A DNA stretch of 64,000 bases, from contig JAZQMQ010000018.1 in assembly GCA_045543555.1 (NCBI GenBank), positions 1 to 64,000 of the forward strand, read 5' to 3'. Position 1 is the first letter of the stretch. Each line of letters starts with the position of its first letter. The notes under the pieces were generated by a model. It was not told the origin of the DNA, did no database searches, and saw only the letters and a program-made list of their open reading frames with translations. Of the stretch, positions 15,700-25,389 are shown one piece after another. Source of the stretch: Colimorpha_A sp045543555. Its GTDB lineage: Bacteria; Bacillota; Clostridia; Oscillospirales; CAG-272. Both the position numbers and the translations under genes were made by a program.

Positions 15700-17136
15700 T
15701 TATAAGCTTTTACGAAGCCCCTTGGGATAATGGTTTTTCATGATACAGTCACTTGCCTTGCCCCATCCGATAGGGAATCCGTCGACGGTTACCACGTGCC
15801 AGCCCCTTTCATTACCGCAGGGAAGAGTGTCGCCATGTATGTAGGCTGTGGCGGTGACTACGTCTATGTTGAAGACTTTTTTCAGCTTATTTACATTCAA
15901 AGCAAGTGCGAGAGCGTGGGAAGGCTCAAAACGGTTTCCGCCCACGATGCTTCCCAGGTGCAAGCCTCCGCGCAGAATTTTAAGTCCATTTGTATTTGAC
16001 GTCATTTCCTTTAGAGTCAGATATAGCTGTTCACCGTAAAGGCAGGGAATACCGTTAAATTTTTCATCGGTTACGTCTGAGATGAACTTCTCAAAAAGCT
16101 TATAGGCGTTTTCGGGAGTTAAAACGTTACTACCGCGCTTGTTATTGACCTTTTTTCTGTCGTCGGAGCGTTTTTTTAACGAAGGAAATGATGCGTCGGG
16201 TGATTTGTGCAGAAGTGCGGCAAAATGTCCCTCTCCATCGGCGTGATGTGGGAATAACCTCACCGTTTTTCTTATCTGATCGGCATATTCGCCGCAATCA
16301 CCGATAAATGATGGATTGCCGCGGTCTATAATTCCGTTTTTTATGCACTCCAGCACCGCGGGATTTTGTGGCTCAACTACCTCAAACTCAGGGTGCGCGA
16401 TCAGAAAATCGAGAATGACTCGCTCGTTTTCTTCGGGTGCAAAGGTGCAGGTGGAATAGGTAAGATATCCGTCGGGGGCGAGCATTTTCGCTGCCGATTC
16501 TAAAATATCCTTCTGTCTTGCGGCGCACAGGTCAACGTTATCCTGACTCCACATGGTAAGTGCCTGCTCCTCTTTGCGAAACATACCCTCGCCTGAACAG
16601 GGCGCGTCAACAACTATCTTGTCAAAGAAGGCGGGAAAGTGCTGAGCCAATTCGCTTGGAGCGTGATTGGTCACAACTGCGTTTGATATACCCATTCTCT
16701 CAACATTTTGCGAGAGAATAGAGGCTCTTTGAGGATGTATCTCGTTTGCAACGAGAATTCCCTCTCCGCGAAGCGCCGCCGCAAGCTGAGTGGTCTTTCC
16801 GCCGGGTGCTGCACAAAGGTCGAGGACCTTATCGTTCTCTTGTGGTGGGAAAAGGGAAGCGGGTATCATTGCACTCGCCTCCTGAATGTAGTAGACGCCC
16901 GCCTCGTGATATGGGTGCTTGCCGGGACGTACGTCTGATTCGGGGTCGTAATAATACCCGTTTTCCGCCCACGGCACAGATTCCCTTATGAAGTCAAGCA
17001 GGGGCGTATTTATATTTTTCATTGGATTAAGCCTAAGCGCAGGCGTCGTCGGGCGGTCATACGACGCAATAAATGTATCGTATTCACAACCGAGCATGGC
17101 TTTCATTCGCGTTTCAAAAGCTTCGGGCAATTTCAT
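15700..17136 (-). CDS. RsmF/RsmB-type rRNA cytosine-C5 methyltransferase
   Basis: 478 residues of the NOL1/NOP2/Sun family. S-adenosylmethionine motif: DLCAAPGGKTTQLAAAL; motif IV VDAPCSGEGMFRKE with the PC cysteine; motif VI TYSTCTFAPEENE with the catalytic TC cysteine. Between residues 330 and 478 a C-terminal domain (HLGSIVGGNRFEPSHALALAL, GWGKASDCIMKNHYPKGLRK) matches the RsmF-type RNA-binding extension, so RsmF is more likely than RsmB. Cytoplasmic rRNA modification. AGGAGA precedes ATG 17136. Neighbours are unrelated. Confidence 0.9.
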   Translation of the reverse strand: MKLPEAFETRMKAMLGCEYDTFIASYDRPTTPALRLNPMKNINTPLLDFIRESVPWAENGYYYDPESDVRPGKHPYHEAGVYYIQEASAMIPASLFPPQENDKVLDLCAAPGGKTTQLAAALRGEGILVANEIHPQRASILSQNVERMGISNAVVTNHAPSELAQHFPAFFDKIVVDAPCSGEGMFRKEEQALTMWSQDNVDLCAARQKDILESAAKMLAPDGYLTYSTCTFAPEENERVILDFLIAHPEFEVVEPQNPAVLECIKNGIIDRGNPSFIGDCGEYADQIRKTVRLFPHHADGEGHFAALLHKSPDASFPSLKKRSDDRKKVNNKRGSNVLTPENAYKLFEKFISDVTDEKFNGIPCLYGEQLYLTLKEMTSNTNGLKILRGGLHLGSIVGGNRFEPSHALALALNVNKLKKVFNIDVVTATAYIHGDTLPCGNERGWHVVTVDGFPIGWGKASDCIMKNHYPKGLRKSL

Positions 17137-17203
17137 GGTGTTTCTCCTGAAATGATTTCTTAGGTATTATAATAAAAAATCTTGAAATCGCAATACGTTG
17201 CAG

Positions 17204-17810
17204 TTATAAACTTCGATATTTCGAAGGAATGACTCCAATATATCGCTTAAACATCTTCGCAAAGAATGAAAAGCTGTCAAAACCGCACATTGACGCTGTT
17301 TCCGCAACACGGTGTCCTTCGGCAAGATATTCCGAAGCCTTCATGCATCGGTAACGGTTAAGATTTTCAAAAACGGTTTGTCCCGTAATTTTTTGAAATC
17401 CTTGCAGAGAGTATATTTATCGCAAAGAACAGCCCTTGCAACGTCGCTTAGGGTTATTTTTTGCATATAATTGCTTCTTATGTAGCTGATTGCAAGCGTT
17501 ATTCTTTCATAAGCGTTGCCTTTGATCGTGTGCTTTTGATCTTGTGATATGTGATTATCCAACAGCGATGTCATAATATCAAGAAGCAGCTTATTAAGCT
17601 TTGCCGTTCTGTGCGGAATTGAAGCATCAAGGTATGTTTGCTTAAGCGCTGAATTGTTTTCTTTGCTTAAATTAACGGAACTCTTGCTATATCGGTGTTC
17701 AAAACAAAAGGTAAGTCGCTTTTTAAGTACTCATATTCCTCGTGCCGTGTGCTGAGCATATTATCCTTATGTAATATAGTGCTGATTTCAACCAATATAT
17801 TAGTTGAAGC
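17204..17810 (-). pseudogene. AraC-family transcriptional regulator, frameshifted
   Basis: The C-terminal DNA-binding half is recoverable in two frames: IRSNYMQKITLSDVARAV, LCDKYTLCKDFKK, then after loss of one A in an A-run, ITGQTVFENLNRYRCMKASEY, HRVAETASMCGFDSFSFFAK, MFKRYIGVIPSKYRSL to TAA 17204. Upstream, sensor-domain pieces occur in other frames (ARVPLI, then NLSKENNSALKQTYLDASI). At least two frameshifts. It is the second decayed AraC in the window and lies before another broken gene. Confidence 0.75.
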
Positions 17811-18026
17811 AGATCATATTTATCAATATAATGATTATATAGCAAAACTGACACATTGTCAATCGGGAGTTCAAATGATTCATACAGCACAAATATTCGG
17901 ACTTGGCGCAACGATGTGTCTTTACCTTATCTATCAGCAAAAACAAGAAAACGCATGCTGATATTCAAGCTGCTTGCCGATATTTCTTGGGTGTTACATT
18001 ATTTTTGTCTTGGCTGAATTGCGGGA

Positions 18027-18500
18027 ATGATACCGAATTCCGTCTGTATATTCAAAGAGCTTGTATTCATAAACAGAAAAGACAAAAAATTGGCTGCGCT
18101 GAAAATTTGGCCCGTAGTCTTCATATTTGTAAATTGGATCCTTTACTTTGTCAGACAAAACGACGGTAACAAATGCGGTTTCCTGACTGTATATGATATC
18201 AAGGAAAACACTTGGAATAAGCCCGTCGAGATCGAGGATTGCCAATCCAGAGGAGATTTCATCGTTTATAAGGGTGATCTGTATCTGTTCCATGCACCAA
18301 TAGACCGCGAGCATATCGGAATCGTGAAAATAAATACCGACGATATCTCAAAAATCGAGGTCGTATTGCAGGCGAAGATGCAGACAAGCTGCTTTTATCC
18401 ATTCGTGCAGTATTTTGACGGTGAGCTTGCCATGTCATATACGGTAGCAAGAAAGCACATAAGACTTGCAAGGTTTGATCTTAGCAAATATATCGTATAA
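18027..18500 (+). pseudogene. C-terminal remnant of a beta-propeller (sialidase-like) protein
   Basis: From about 18155 the frame gives propeller-like strands: KCGFLTVYDIKENTWNKP, GDFIVYKGDLYLFHAP, HIGIVKINTDDISKIE, FVQYFDGELAMSYTVARKH, ending LARFDLSKYIV. This resembles the last blades of a glycoside-hydrolase or sialidase-type propeller. The 40 residues before it are hydrophobic and out of character, probably a shifted frame, and no N-terminal part with catalytic residues is seen. Probably a fragment of a lost secreted or cytosolic glycan enzyme; the family is uncertain. Confidence 0.5.
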
Positions 18501-18610
18501 ATCAAATATATCGTATAAATTAATTAAATACACATCGACAAAAAATCCTCTGTATGCGTTGATGGTTGACCTGTCACGTACGGAGGATATTTTTACTTTT
18601 AAAAATATAA

Positions 18611-18644
18611 AAGTATTGACAAACCCAATACTTCGTGATATGAT
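18611..18644 (+). promoter_or_regulatory. Promoter with overlapping inverted repeat (PadR operator)
   Basis: TTGACA (18616-18621), 17 bases, TATGAT (18639-18644). AAGTATTG (18611-18618) and CAATACTT (18626-18633) form a perfect 8-bp inverted repeat over the -35, the place expected for autorepression by the PadR protein. Confidence 0.7.
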
Positions 18645-18668
18645 ATATAACGTGAGAGGAGGTATGAT

Positions 18669-19016
18669 ATGGATATACAGTTAAAGCGAGGACTTCTTGA
18701 CGTTTGTATCCTTTCTGCAATCAAGAACGAGGTGTCCTACGGTTACAAGATAATTAATGACGTAAAGCCATATATCGAGCTTTCGGAATCTACACTCTAT
18801 ACCATTTTGAAGAGACTTGAGGAGGGTAAACTCCTGACGGTGCGTACCGCAGAGCACGGTGGAAGGCTTCGAAAATATTATGAGATCACCTCTGCGGGTA
18901 GGGAACGTATCGAGAAATTTAAGAGTGAATGGCAGGAAATACTGAATATTTACAGATTCATAACAAATGAGGGGGATGGCAATGACCAAAAGGCAATTTA
19001 TATTGGCGCTGAATGA
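18669..19016 (+). CDS. PadR-family transcriptional regulator
   Basis: 115 residues. It begins MDIQLKRGLLDVCILSAIKN and carries the PadR winged helix: YGYKIINDVKPYI, ESTLYTILKRLEEGKL, then the wing GGRLRKYYEITSAGRERI and a dimerisation helix (WQEILNIYRFI). GAGAGGAGGT stands just before ATG 18669. It heads a three-gene operon with a HAAS/DUF1700 protein and a DUF4097 protein, a module widespread in Firmicutes and linked to cell-envelope responses. It probably represses this operon through the inverted repeat in its promoter. Confidence 0.92.
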   Translation: MDIQLKRGLLDVCILSAIKNEVSYGYKIINDVKPYIELSESTLYTILKRLEEGKLLTVRTAEHGGRLRKYYEITSAGRERIEKFKSEWQEILNIYRFITNEGDGNDQKAIYIGAE

Positions 19017-19584
19017 GAAGCTTACGGATTTGCCTAAAAAGGAAGTTGAGGGATGGCTTGATTTTTACAGCGAGATCATAGAAGACAAGATCGAAGAGGG
19101 TCTGAGCGAAGAAGAGGCTGTAGTGGAAATTGGAGATATAGATGAAATTGCGTCGCAGATAGCAAGCGAAATTCCCCTGACAAAGTTAGTGAAGGAAAAA
19201 GTTAAGCCTAAGCGAAGACTCAGTGGTTGGGGGATCGTTCTTATAATTCTCGGAGCTCCCGTTTGGTTTTCACTTCTTATGGCGGCATTTGCGGTGATTT
19301 TTTCTGTTTATGTTTCAATATGGTCTGTCATCGTGTCGCTTTGGGCGGTAGTTGTCTCCTTAATTGCATCAGCTGTTGCAGGAGCGATACTCAGTGTAAC
19401 AGGGTTTGCTGGCGGAATGGCGCTGAATGGCTTTGTAATGCTTTCTGTCGCATTGGTATGCGCAGGGCTTTCTATATTCTCATTTATCGGAAGTGTGTAT
19501 TTAACAAAGGGTCTGGTAAAGCTTACTGTTTTAATGATGAGATGGCTTAAGAGGTGCTTTGCAGGAAAGGTGAGTGAGCGGTAA
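18982..19584 (+). CDS. HAAS (DUF1700) domain membrane protein
   Basis: 200 residues. The N-terminal cytosolic HAAS domain (FILALNEKLTDLPKKEVEGW, DFYSEIIEDKIEEGLSEEEA, VEIGDIDEIASQIASEI) is followed by three or four membrane helices (GIVLIILGAPVWFSLLMAAF, IWSVIVSLWAVVVSLIASA, GFVMLSVALVCAGLSIFSFI). HAAS domains are thought to bind the partner PadR regulator, making this a membrane-bound signal partner. The start is ATG 18982 (MTKRQF): GAGGGGG lies 6 bases upstream, and ATG 18967 is inside that site. Overlaps the PadR gene by 35 bases and the next by TAATG. Confidence 0.88.
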   Translation: MTKRQFILALNEKLTDLPKKEVEGWLDFYSEIIEDKIEEGLSEEEAVVEIGDIDEIASQIASEIPLTKLVKEKVKPKRRLSGWGIVLIILGAPVWFSLLMAAFAVIFSVYVSIWSVIVSLWAVVVSLIASAVAGAILSVTGFAGGMALNGFVMLSVALVCAGLSIFSFIGSVYLTKGLVKLTVLMMRWLKRCFAGKVSER

Positions 19585-20549
19585 TGAAAAAAATAACAGC
19601 CTGGCTTATTGTGGCGAGCGCGCTAATGGTTATCGGAGGACTGATCTTTGTGGGTGTTATGAACGTGTTTAATTGGGATTTTTTGAAGCTTGATGTTTCA
19701 AGGTTCGAGACCAACAATTACGTGATCACAGATGAGATAAATAATATAACCGTGGCTACAAAAACAGCAAACGTAAAATTTCTGCCGTCCGATAACGGTG
19801 AAATTAAGGTCGAATGCTATGAGAATGTTAAGGTCAAGCATACTGTTTCAAACGAAAACGGCGATCTTAAGATCACGGTCAATGACGAAAGAAAATGGTA
19901 TGACCATATAGAAATATTTTCATTCAAAACCCCGAAAATAACCGTTTATCTTCCCGAAAAAGAATACGGTGAGCTGTATATTAAGGGAAGCACAAGTAGG
20001 GTTGATATATCTGATGGACTCAAGTTTGACAGGGTGGAAACCGAAACCAGTACCGGAAGAACGACATGTCACGCAGACGTAAAAAACGTTCTGAAGATAA
20101 AAGCAACAACCGGAAAGGTTTGCGTAGAAGGCGTAAATGTCGGTTCTCTTGATATTCGGGTATCAACCGGTGACGTGAAAATCAGCTCTGTCAACTGTGA
20201 AAAGGAGTTGAACATAAGGGTAAGCACAGGAGACACGAAAATGACTTCGGTAAGATGCGAAAAAATTGCTTCAAAGGGTGATACGGGAAGCATCGTTTTG
20301 ACCGACGTGATTGCTGCGGGTATGATGAACATAAAGAGAAGTACCGGCGATGTCAAATTCGAAGGCTGCGATGCAGCTTCCCTTGAGATCAAAACCGATA
20401 CGGGAGACGTTAGCGGAAATCTACTCACGGACAAGATATTCATATACCATACCAATACGGGAAGCGTAAAGCTTCCGCAGACTACAACCGGAGGCGTGTG
20501 CAATATCGAGACAGATACGGGGGACATAAAAATATTTATTTTCAAATAA
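19584..20549 (+). CDS. DUF4097 beta-strand-repeat protein with N-terminal membrane anchor
   Basis: 321 residues. An N-terminal hydrophobic segment (WLIVASALMVIGGLIFVGVM) anchors it, followed by a right-handed parallel beta-helix of repeats of about 18 residues with the recurring TGDVK/TGRTT/TGKV core (STGDVKISSVNCEKELNIRV, STGDTKMTSVRCEKI, TGSIVLTDV, TDTGDVSG, TNTGSVKLPQ, TDTGDIKIFIF). DUF4097 proteins are extracytoplasmic scaffolds of unknown ligand. ATG 19584 overlaps the previous TAA. Third gene of the PadR operon, so probably an envelope sensor or effector. Confidence 0.88.
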   Translation: MKKITAWLIVASALMVIGGLIFVGVMNVFNWDFLKLDVSRFETNNYVITDEINNITVATKTANVKFLPSDNGEIKVECYENVKVKHTVSNENGDLKITVNDERKWYDHIEIFSFKTPKITVYLPEKEYGELYIKGSTSRVDISDGLKFDRVETETSTGRTTCHADVKNVLKIKATTGKVCVEGVNVGSLDIRVSTGDVKISSVNCEKELNIRVSTGDTKMTSVRCEKIASKGDTGSIVLTDVIAAGMMNIKRSTGDVKFEGCDAASLEIKTDTGDVSGNLLTDKIFIYHTNTGSVKLPQTTTGGVCNIETDTGDIKIFIFK

Positions 20550-20563
20550 ATGGAAAATAAATA

Positions 20564-20592
20564 TTGAAAATAACCGCGAACTGTGGTATTAT
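20564..20592 (+). promoter_or_regulatory. Sigma-A promoter for the glycerate kinase remnant
   Basis: TTGAAA (20564-20569), 17-base spacer, TATTAT (20587-20592). It lies within a large inverted repeat (AAATAACCGC... GCGGTTATTTTT) that may also end the upstream operon. Confidence 0.5.
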
Positions 20593-20632
20593 TATAGAGT
20601 AAGCGGTTATTTTTGTATTATCCGAGGTGTTT

Positions 20633-21451
20633 ATGAAGGTTCTTGTTTCCATTGACTCATTGGAGCATTAGCTCGCTCGATGCTGCAGAGGCAGTAAAGA
20701 ACGAAATTCTCCGAGTATATGAGAACGCGGACGTGATTTGTCTTCCGCTCGCCGATGGCGGTGAGGGAACTGTAGAGTCACTGTGCAAAAACAGGATAAA
20801 AGTATCTGTTAAGGGACCTCTCGGAGAGCAGATAGTGTCGGAGTACGGAATTACCGACGACGGAAATACAGCGGTTATCGAAATGGCATCGGCGGCGGGG
20901 CTTCCCCTTGTTCCCGAGAATAAGAGGGATCCGCTATATCCAACAACTTACGGCGTTGGAGAGCTTATGGATACGTGGCTTAATTCTTATGCTGATAAAG
21001 CACAAGAGATTTTCCCGAATGCCGACAAAAATTATCCGGGGACCGGCGCGGCAGGAGGCTTGGGATTTGCTTTTATGACATTCTTAGGAGGAATTCTTCG
21101 TCCGGGTGTTGATATAGTTACCGAGCACATTTGCCTTGAGGAAAGGGTTCGGGATACTGATATCGTTGTAACGGGTGAAGGACGCATTGTCGGTCAGACC
21201 GTTATGGGAAAGGCACCTATAGGAGTTGCAAGGATTGCAAAAAAATACGGTAAGACGGTAATTGCTTTTTCGGGTAGCGTAACCGATGAAGCGGTTAAAA
21301 TTAATACTCACGGAATAGATGCGTTTTTCCGATATCCAGAAAACCCACGACTTTAGCGGAAGCAATGAATAAGGAAAACGCAATTAAAAATATGATAAGC
21401 ACAACGGAGCAGTTGTTCAGGCTTATAAAAATAATGGAAATGGAGAATTAA
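20633..21451 (+). pseudogene. Glycerate kinase (GarK/GlxK family), decayed
   Basis: ATG 20633 starts MKVLVSIDS, then a loss of about five bases shifts the frame and gives TAG at the family's SFKG motif. The second frame (about 20650-21356) carries ISSLDAAEAVKNEILRVYENA, PLADGGEGTVESL, EMASAAGLPLVP, TTYGVGELM, then jumps to YPGTGAAGGLGFAFMTFL and IVVTGEGRIVGQTVMGKAPIG: roughly 60 residues including the central GGSAT-type motif are missing. A third frameshift near 21335 restores the tail TLAEAMNKENAIKNMIS to TAA 21451. Normal length is about 375; this cannot be active. Loss of 2-phosphoglycerate production from glycerate is implied unless another copy exists. Confidence 0.85.
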
Positions 21452-21452
21452 A

Positions 21453-22160
21453 ATGATAAAGGTATTTGCTTTTGACTTGGATGGCACATTAACTCAGCAC
21501 AAAACTCCTCTTGAGGAAAAAAACAGGACGGTCCTTGAAAAGTTGATGAAAAACCATACCTTGCTGATGGTCGGAGCGGGAAACTGTATGCGTATTCACA
21601 ATCAGCTTGGCGGTTTTCCAATGGATGTGATCGGTAATTACGGTATGCAGTATGCAAGATATGAAAACGGTGGGCTCAATCTTGTTCGTAATGACCGAAT
21701 TTCGATAGCTGATAAGGAAAATATAGAAAAGAAAGTCACAGACTTGAGAGAGCGTTACGGCTATACCTCATTTGCCGGAGATAACGTGGAATATCACGAT
21801 TCGGGATGTATAACCATACCCCTTCTCGGTACAAAGGCAAAGCAGGAGGACAAGCTGAGCTTCGACCCCGACAGAAGCAAAAGACGGGCGTTTTACAGTG
21901 AAGTCTGCGAAATATTCTCCGACTATAACGTATTCGTGGGCGGATCGTCTTCCTTTGATATGGCGCCAAAGCCCTTCAATAAATACTACGCTCTTGATCT
22001 TTGGTGCCGTGAGCACGGCTTTTCTCATGACGAAGTGGCATTTGTGGGAGACGATTATGGTCTGGGAGGCAACGACGAAAGCGTTTATTTGTCAGATTTT
22101 AAATTCATTAAGGTAGATGATTACACAAAGCTTGATGAGGCTCTCAATCATTGGCTCTGA
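21453..22160 (+). CDS. HAD-superfamily hydrolase, phosphomannomutase/Cof-like
   Basis: 235 residues. Motif I is FDLDGTLTQHK (nucleophile Asp and acid Asp), motif II VGAGNCMRI (weak), motif III near KPFNKYYALD, motif IV FVGDDYGLGGNDESVY (metal-binding acids). The cap contains the IGNYGMQYARYE segment seen in the phosphomannomutase-like branch of HAD class IIB. Likely sugar-phosphate phosphatase or mutase, cytoplasmic. ATG 21453 lies 1 base after the pseudogene stop, with GGAG 8 bases upstream, so it was co-transcribed with the glycerate kinase. Intact despite a decayed neighbour. Confidence 0.82.
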   Translation: MIKVFAFDLDGTLTQHKTPLEEKNRTVLEKLMKNHTLLMVGAGNCMRIHNQLGGFPMDVIGNYGMQYARYENGGLNLVRNDRISIADKENIEKKVTDLRERYGYTSFAGDNVEYHDSGCITIPLLGTKAKQEDKLSFDPDRSKRRAFYSEVCEIFSDYNVFVGGSSSFDMAPKPFNKYYALDLWCREHGFSHDEVAFVGDDYGLGGNDESVYLSDFKFIKVDDYTKLDEALNHWL

Positions 22161-22219
22161 CGAAATTTAATTAAAGGAAATTTCGATAGAACATTACGCC
22201 TATTACGAGTATCTGCCAT

Positions 22220-23723
22220 TTGATGATGAGCGCTTTTTACGGTAGTTCTTCTTCCAAGCGAGAATGGGCTTATCCGACGGTGATTTTTCGCTCACCGTAT
22301 GTAAGCAATACGGTAAATACCCCCGAAGAAGAGATACTTAACAGCTGTCTTGAGTCTTATGAAAAATGGCTTGATCGGGGTTACGCGGTGGTTTTTCAGC
22401 ATTGCAGAGGGCAGGGAAAAAGCACGGGAGCGTTCGTTCCGTACGAATGTGAGCGTGAGGATGGGCTTTTTTGCGCAGGTGGATAAGGAAACAGCGCTTT
22501 TATAACGGAGAGCTTTATCTTGTCGGCGGAAGCCACGGTGCGTCGCTGCACTATTCTACCGCTCCTTTTGAAGAGGATATAAAGGGCGACGTCCTTGAGA
22601 TACAGGATGAAGACAGATACCGTCTGTGGTGCCGGAACGGACAGATGAGAAAGGGTCATGCCAATTGGCATTTTGGACTATATAAAAGCAAATGCGGGCT
22701 GGATAAGACCTTTAATATGCGTTCATTTTCACGGCTTCCGCTAAAGCATCTGTCACAAAGAGTTTTAGGCGATCATACAGAGGACTTTGAGCAAATGCTT
22801 GAGTGTCTCAATCCAACTGATAGCTTTTGGAGAACCCGAAACGGTGTCGGCGAGACAAAAAATGCCGCGGAAAACGCTGATATCCCGATTCTTACGACGA
22901 CGGGCTATAATGATTTTTATGTGGGCGGCATATTTAAGATGTGGCAGAGACTAAGTGAAGAACGAAGGAAAAAATTCGATCTTCTTGTGTCCCCGTATAA
23001 TCATGGCGATGGATATAATTCCGTTGGCGGTATGGCTTTTACCGACGGAAGACGTAGCGAGCATTTCGGAGGTACTTACCCCATTGCTTGGATAGATAAT
23101 ATACGGCTGGGTACCGCACAACAGTTTGAAAAAGGTGTTGTCAGTTATTACAGAACGTTTGAAAACAGGTGGGGAAGCGATTTTTATTCGTCGGAAACGA
23201 CACCACTGACGACCCCGCTTGGCGATGAAGAAAATAGCTTTGTTTACGATCCGTTTGATCCGCCCGCATTTTGCGAGGAAGGAAACACCTTTGACCTTGA
23301 AGAGCAAAGGACGACGTAATAAGGGTTATACTGAAGGATTTTGAAAGGGATACGTTCGTTAAGGGAAGTATTGAGGTAAATCTAGCGGTTTCCTCCGACT
23401 GTGATGACACGTCGTTTTATATTCGCATCGGAGTTGAAAAATGCAGCAAAGGATATTCTCTCAGACACGATATAACATCACTCTGCTATCAGCTTGGCAA
23501 TTATCAAAAGGGAAGCATTGTGACGCTCAATTTCAAGTTCGATGAATATACTTTCTTGATTGGAAAGGGCGAATGACTTGTGATCGACATATTATCTACC
23601 GATGACAATATGTACGTTTGCCATACAAATAAAAAAGGTCCGTATCATCTGCAAAATGATTGCTCAAAGGCAAATAATACGGTGTATCTTTCTCATTCAA
23701 GCATTACGTTGCCGATCGAATAA
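22220..23723 (+). pseudogene. CocE/NonD (S15 peptidase-like) hydrolase, decayed
   Basis: Three or more frames join into one CocE-type protein: PTVIFRSPYVSNT, WLDRGYAVVFQHCRGQGKST, GAFVPYECEREDG, then a frameshift near 22470, the nucleophile elbow VGGSHGASLHYS, ILTTTGYNDFYVGG, LLVSPYNHGDGY (His), then a frameshift near 23310 and a jelly-roll C-terminus (LKDFERDTFVKGSIEVNLAV, YSLRHDITSLCYQLG), a TGA at about 23578, and LVIDILSTDDNMYVCHTNKK to TAA 23723. The N-terminus is short. Such enzymes hydrolyse esters or Xaa-Pro amides. Not functional as read. Confidence 0.82.
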
Positions 23724-23727
23724 ATAT

Positions 23728-23768
23728 AAAGGATCACACGCATATTCAGGCGTGTGATCCTTTATATT
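23728..23768 (+). terminator. Terminator after CocE pseudogene
   Basis: AAAGGATCACACGC (23728-23741) pairs with GCGTGTGATCCTTT (23750-23763), followed by ATATTTT. Confidence 0.8.
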
Positions 23769-23808
23769 TTGCTTAAACAAAATAAAGTGAATTTTTTTGT
23801 AAAAAGGA

Positions 23809-23837
23809 TTGACAAAAACGATTTAAAGTGGTATTAT
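23809..23837 (+). promoter_or_regulatory. Promoter of amino-acid ABC transporter operon
   Basis: TTGACA (23809-23814), 17 bases, TATTAT (23832-23837), 50 bases before the substrate-binding protein ATG. Confidence 0.8.
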
Positions 23838-23886
23838 GATATCACTTTAGTAAATTAAAGCGTTAAAACGCAACAGGAGAACAAAA

Positions 23887-24672
23887 ATGAAAAAGTTATT
23901 TGCACTCATTCTTACAGTAATTATGGTATGTACGCTCTTCGCGTCCTGCTCCGCTAACGGCAGCGACCTCGAAAGAGTAAAGAAGGCAGACAAGCTCGTT
24001 GTCGGTGTTACGGTATATCCTCCCATGGACTATATCGATGACGAAACAGGCGAATGGGCAGGATTTGACGCAGAGCTCGCTAATATGTTCGCTGATTCTC
24101 TTGGTGTAAACTGCCAGATCGTTATCATCACTTGGAGCCAGAAGGTTGCTGAGCTCAATTCCAAGCAGATCGACCTCGTATGGAACGGTATGACCGCGTC
24201 CGACGAGCTCGGAAAGCAGATTGATTTTTCTGTTTCTTACGCAAAGAACGCACAGGTTGCTGTTGTAAAGAAGGGAAGCACTCTCACTAAGGACGGCGTA
24301 AAGGACGCTCAGATCGCTGTTGAGGGCGGTTCCGCAGGTGCTACCGTTGCAGAAGAAACAATCAAGGGAACCAAGATCAACAAGGTTACCGCACAGGTAG
24401 ACGCACTTAACGAGGTTCTTGCAGGAACTTCCGACGTTGCGATCGTTGATATAACCATGGCTCAGAGCATCGTAGGTAAGGGAACCTATGAAGGACTTGA
24501 GGTTCTTGAGGGCGCAAGCTACGGCGAAGAGGTATTCGCAGTAGGTCTTCGTAAGGGAAGCGATCTTAAGGCAAAGCTCGACAAGTTCTTAAAGGATAAG
24601 TACGCTGACGGTACACTTACAGCACTTGCTGAAAAGTATAACGTAGGTCTTAATACCGACGCGCTTAAGTGA
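23887..24672 (+). CDS. Amino-acid ABC transporter substrate-binding lipoprotein
   Basis: 261 residues. Signal peptide MKKLFALILTVIMVCTLFAS with lipobox LFASC (Cys20). The mature part is a family 3 periplasmic-type binding protein: LVVGVTVYPPMDYIDDETGE, GFDAELANMFADSLG, WNGMTASDELGKQIDFS, VAEETIKG, EEVFAVGLRKGSDLK. Anchored outside the membrane, it captures polar amino acids (His/Gln/Arg/cystine-like group; exact substrate unknown). AGGAGA precedes ATG 23887. First gene of a binding protein-permease-ATPase operon with its own promoter. Confidence 0.93.
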   Translation: MKKLFALILTVIMVCTLFASCSANGSDLERVKKADKLVVGVTVYPPMDYIDDETGEWAGFDAELANMFADSLGVNCQIVIITWSQKVAELNSKQIDLVWNGMTASDELGKQIDFSVSYAKNAQVAVVKKGSTLTKDGVKDAQIAVEGGSAGATVAEETIKGTKINKVTAQVDALNEVLAGTSDVAIVDITMAQSIVGKGTYEGLEVLEGASYGEEVFAVGLRKGSDLKAKLDKFLKDKYADGTLTALAEKYNVGLNTDALK

Positions 24673-24685
24673 TCTCGGTGCGGGT

Positions 24686-25378
24686 ATGGGTATGTTTCTT
24701 AACGTATGTTCCCAGCTCGCAAATGGATTCGTAACGGCACTTTTACTGTTTGTATTAACGTTAATAGCTGCATTACCATTGGGGCTGCTTATGTCATTTT
24801 GCACGATGTCAAAGTTTGCCCCTTTGCGTTTGTTTACGAAGCTGATTGTTTGGGTACTCAGAGGTACACCTCTGATGCTTCAGATATTTGCGATATACTA
24901 TCTGCCTGGACTTCTTAATCTGTTCGTCTGGCCGCAGATGAATACGGGATGGCAGTGGTTTGATACCACGTTCTCAACAAGATTTATAGCGGCATTTGCA
25001 GCGTTTGCGATAAATTACGCGGCGTATTTCTCGGAAATATATCGCGGAGGCATACAGTCCATTTCAAAAGGACAGTATGAGGCGGGACAAGTGCTTGGAC
25101 TTACCAAGAAGGAAGTATTCTTTAAGATCGTTATCCTTCAGGTCGTGAAGCGTATAATTCCTCCTATGTCTAATGAGATAATTACTCTCATTAAAGATAC
25201 CTCACTTGCCAACACAATAGCTGTATATGAGCTCATTTACGAGGCGAAGGAATTTATGACTGTAAACGGTCTTATCTGGCCGTTGTTCCTTGCGGGTGCC
25301 TTCTACCTGATATTTGTCGGAGTACTTACGATAGCTTTTAGCAAGATAGAAAAGCGTCTGAGTTACTTTGCGGCGTGA
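24686..25378 (+). CDS. Amino-acid ABC transporter permease
   Basis: 230 residues of the His/Glu/Gln/Arg permease family. Membrane segments include FVTALLLFVLTLIAALPLGL and LIWPLFLAGAFYLIFVGVLT. The cytoplasmic EAA loop is YEAGQVLGLTKKEVFFKIVI, which contacts the ATPase; WVLRGTPLMLQIFAIYYLPG and IKDTSLANTIAVYELI are family signatures. It starts 13 bases after the binding protein; ATG 24686 has only a weak GGTGCGGG site. A single permease gene implies a homodimer. Confidence 0.93.
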   Translation: MGMFLNVCSQLANGFVTALLLFVLTLIAALPLGLLMSFCTMSKFAPLRLFTKLIVWVLRGTPLMLQIFAIYYLPGLLNLFVWPQMNTGWQWFDTTFSTRFIAAFAAFAINYAAYFSEIYRGGIQSISKGQYEAGQVLGLTKKEVFFKIVILQVVKRIIPPMSNEIITLIKDTSLANTIAVYELIYEAKEFMTVNGLIWPLFLAGAFYLIFVGVLTIAFSKIEKRLSYFAA

Positions 25379-25389
25379 GGAGGTAAGAA

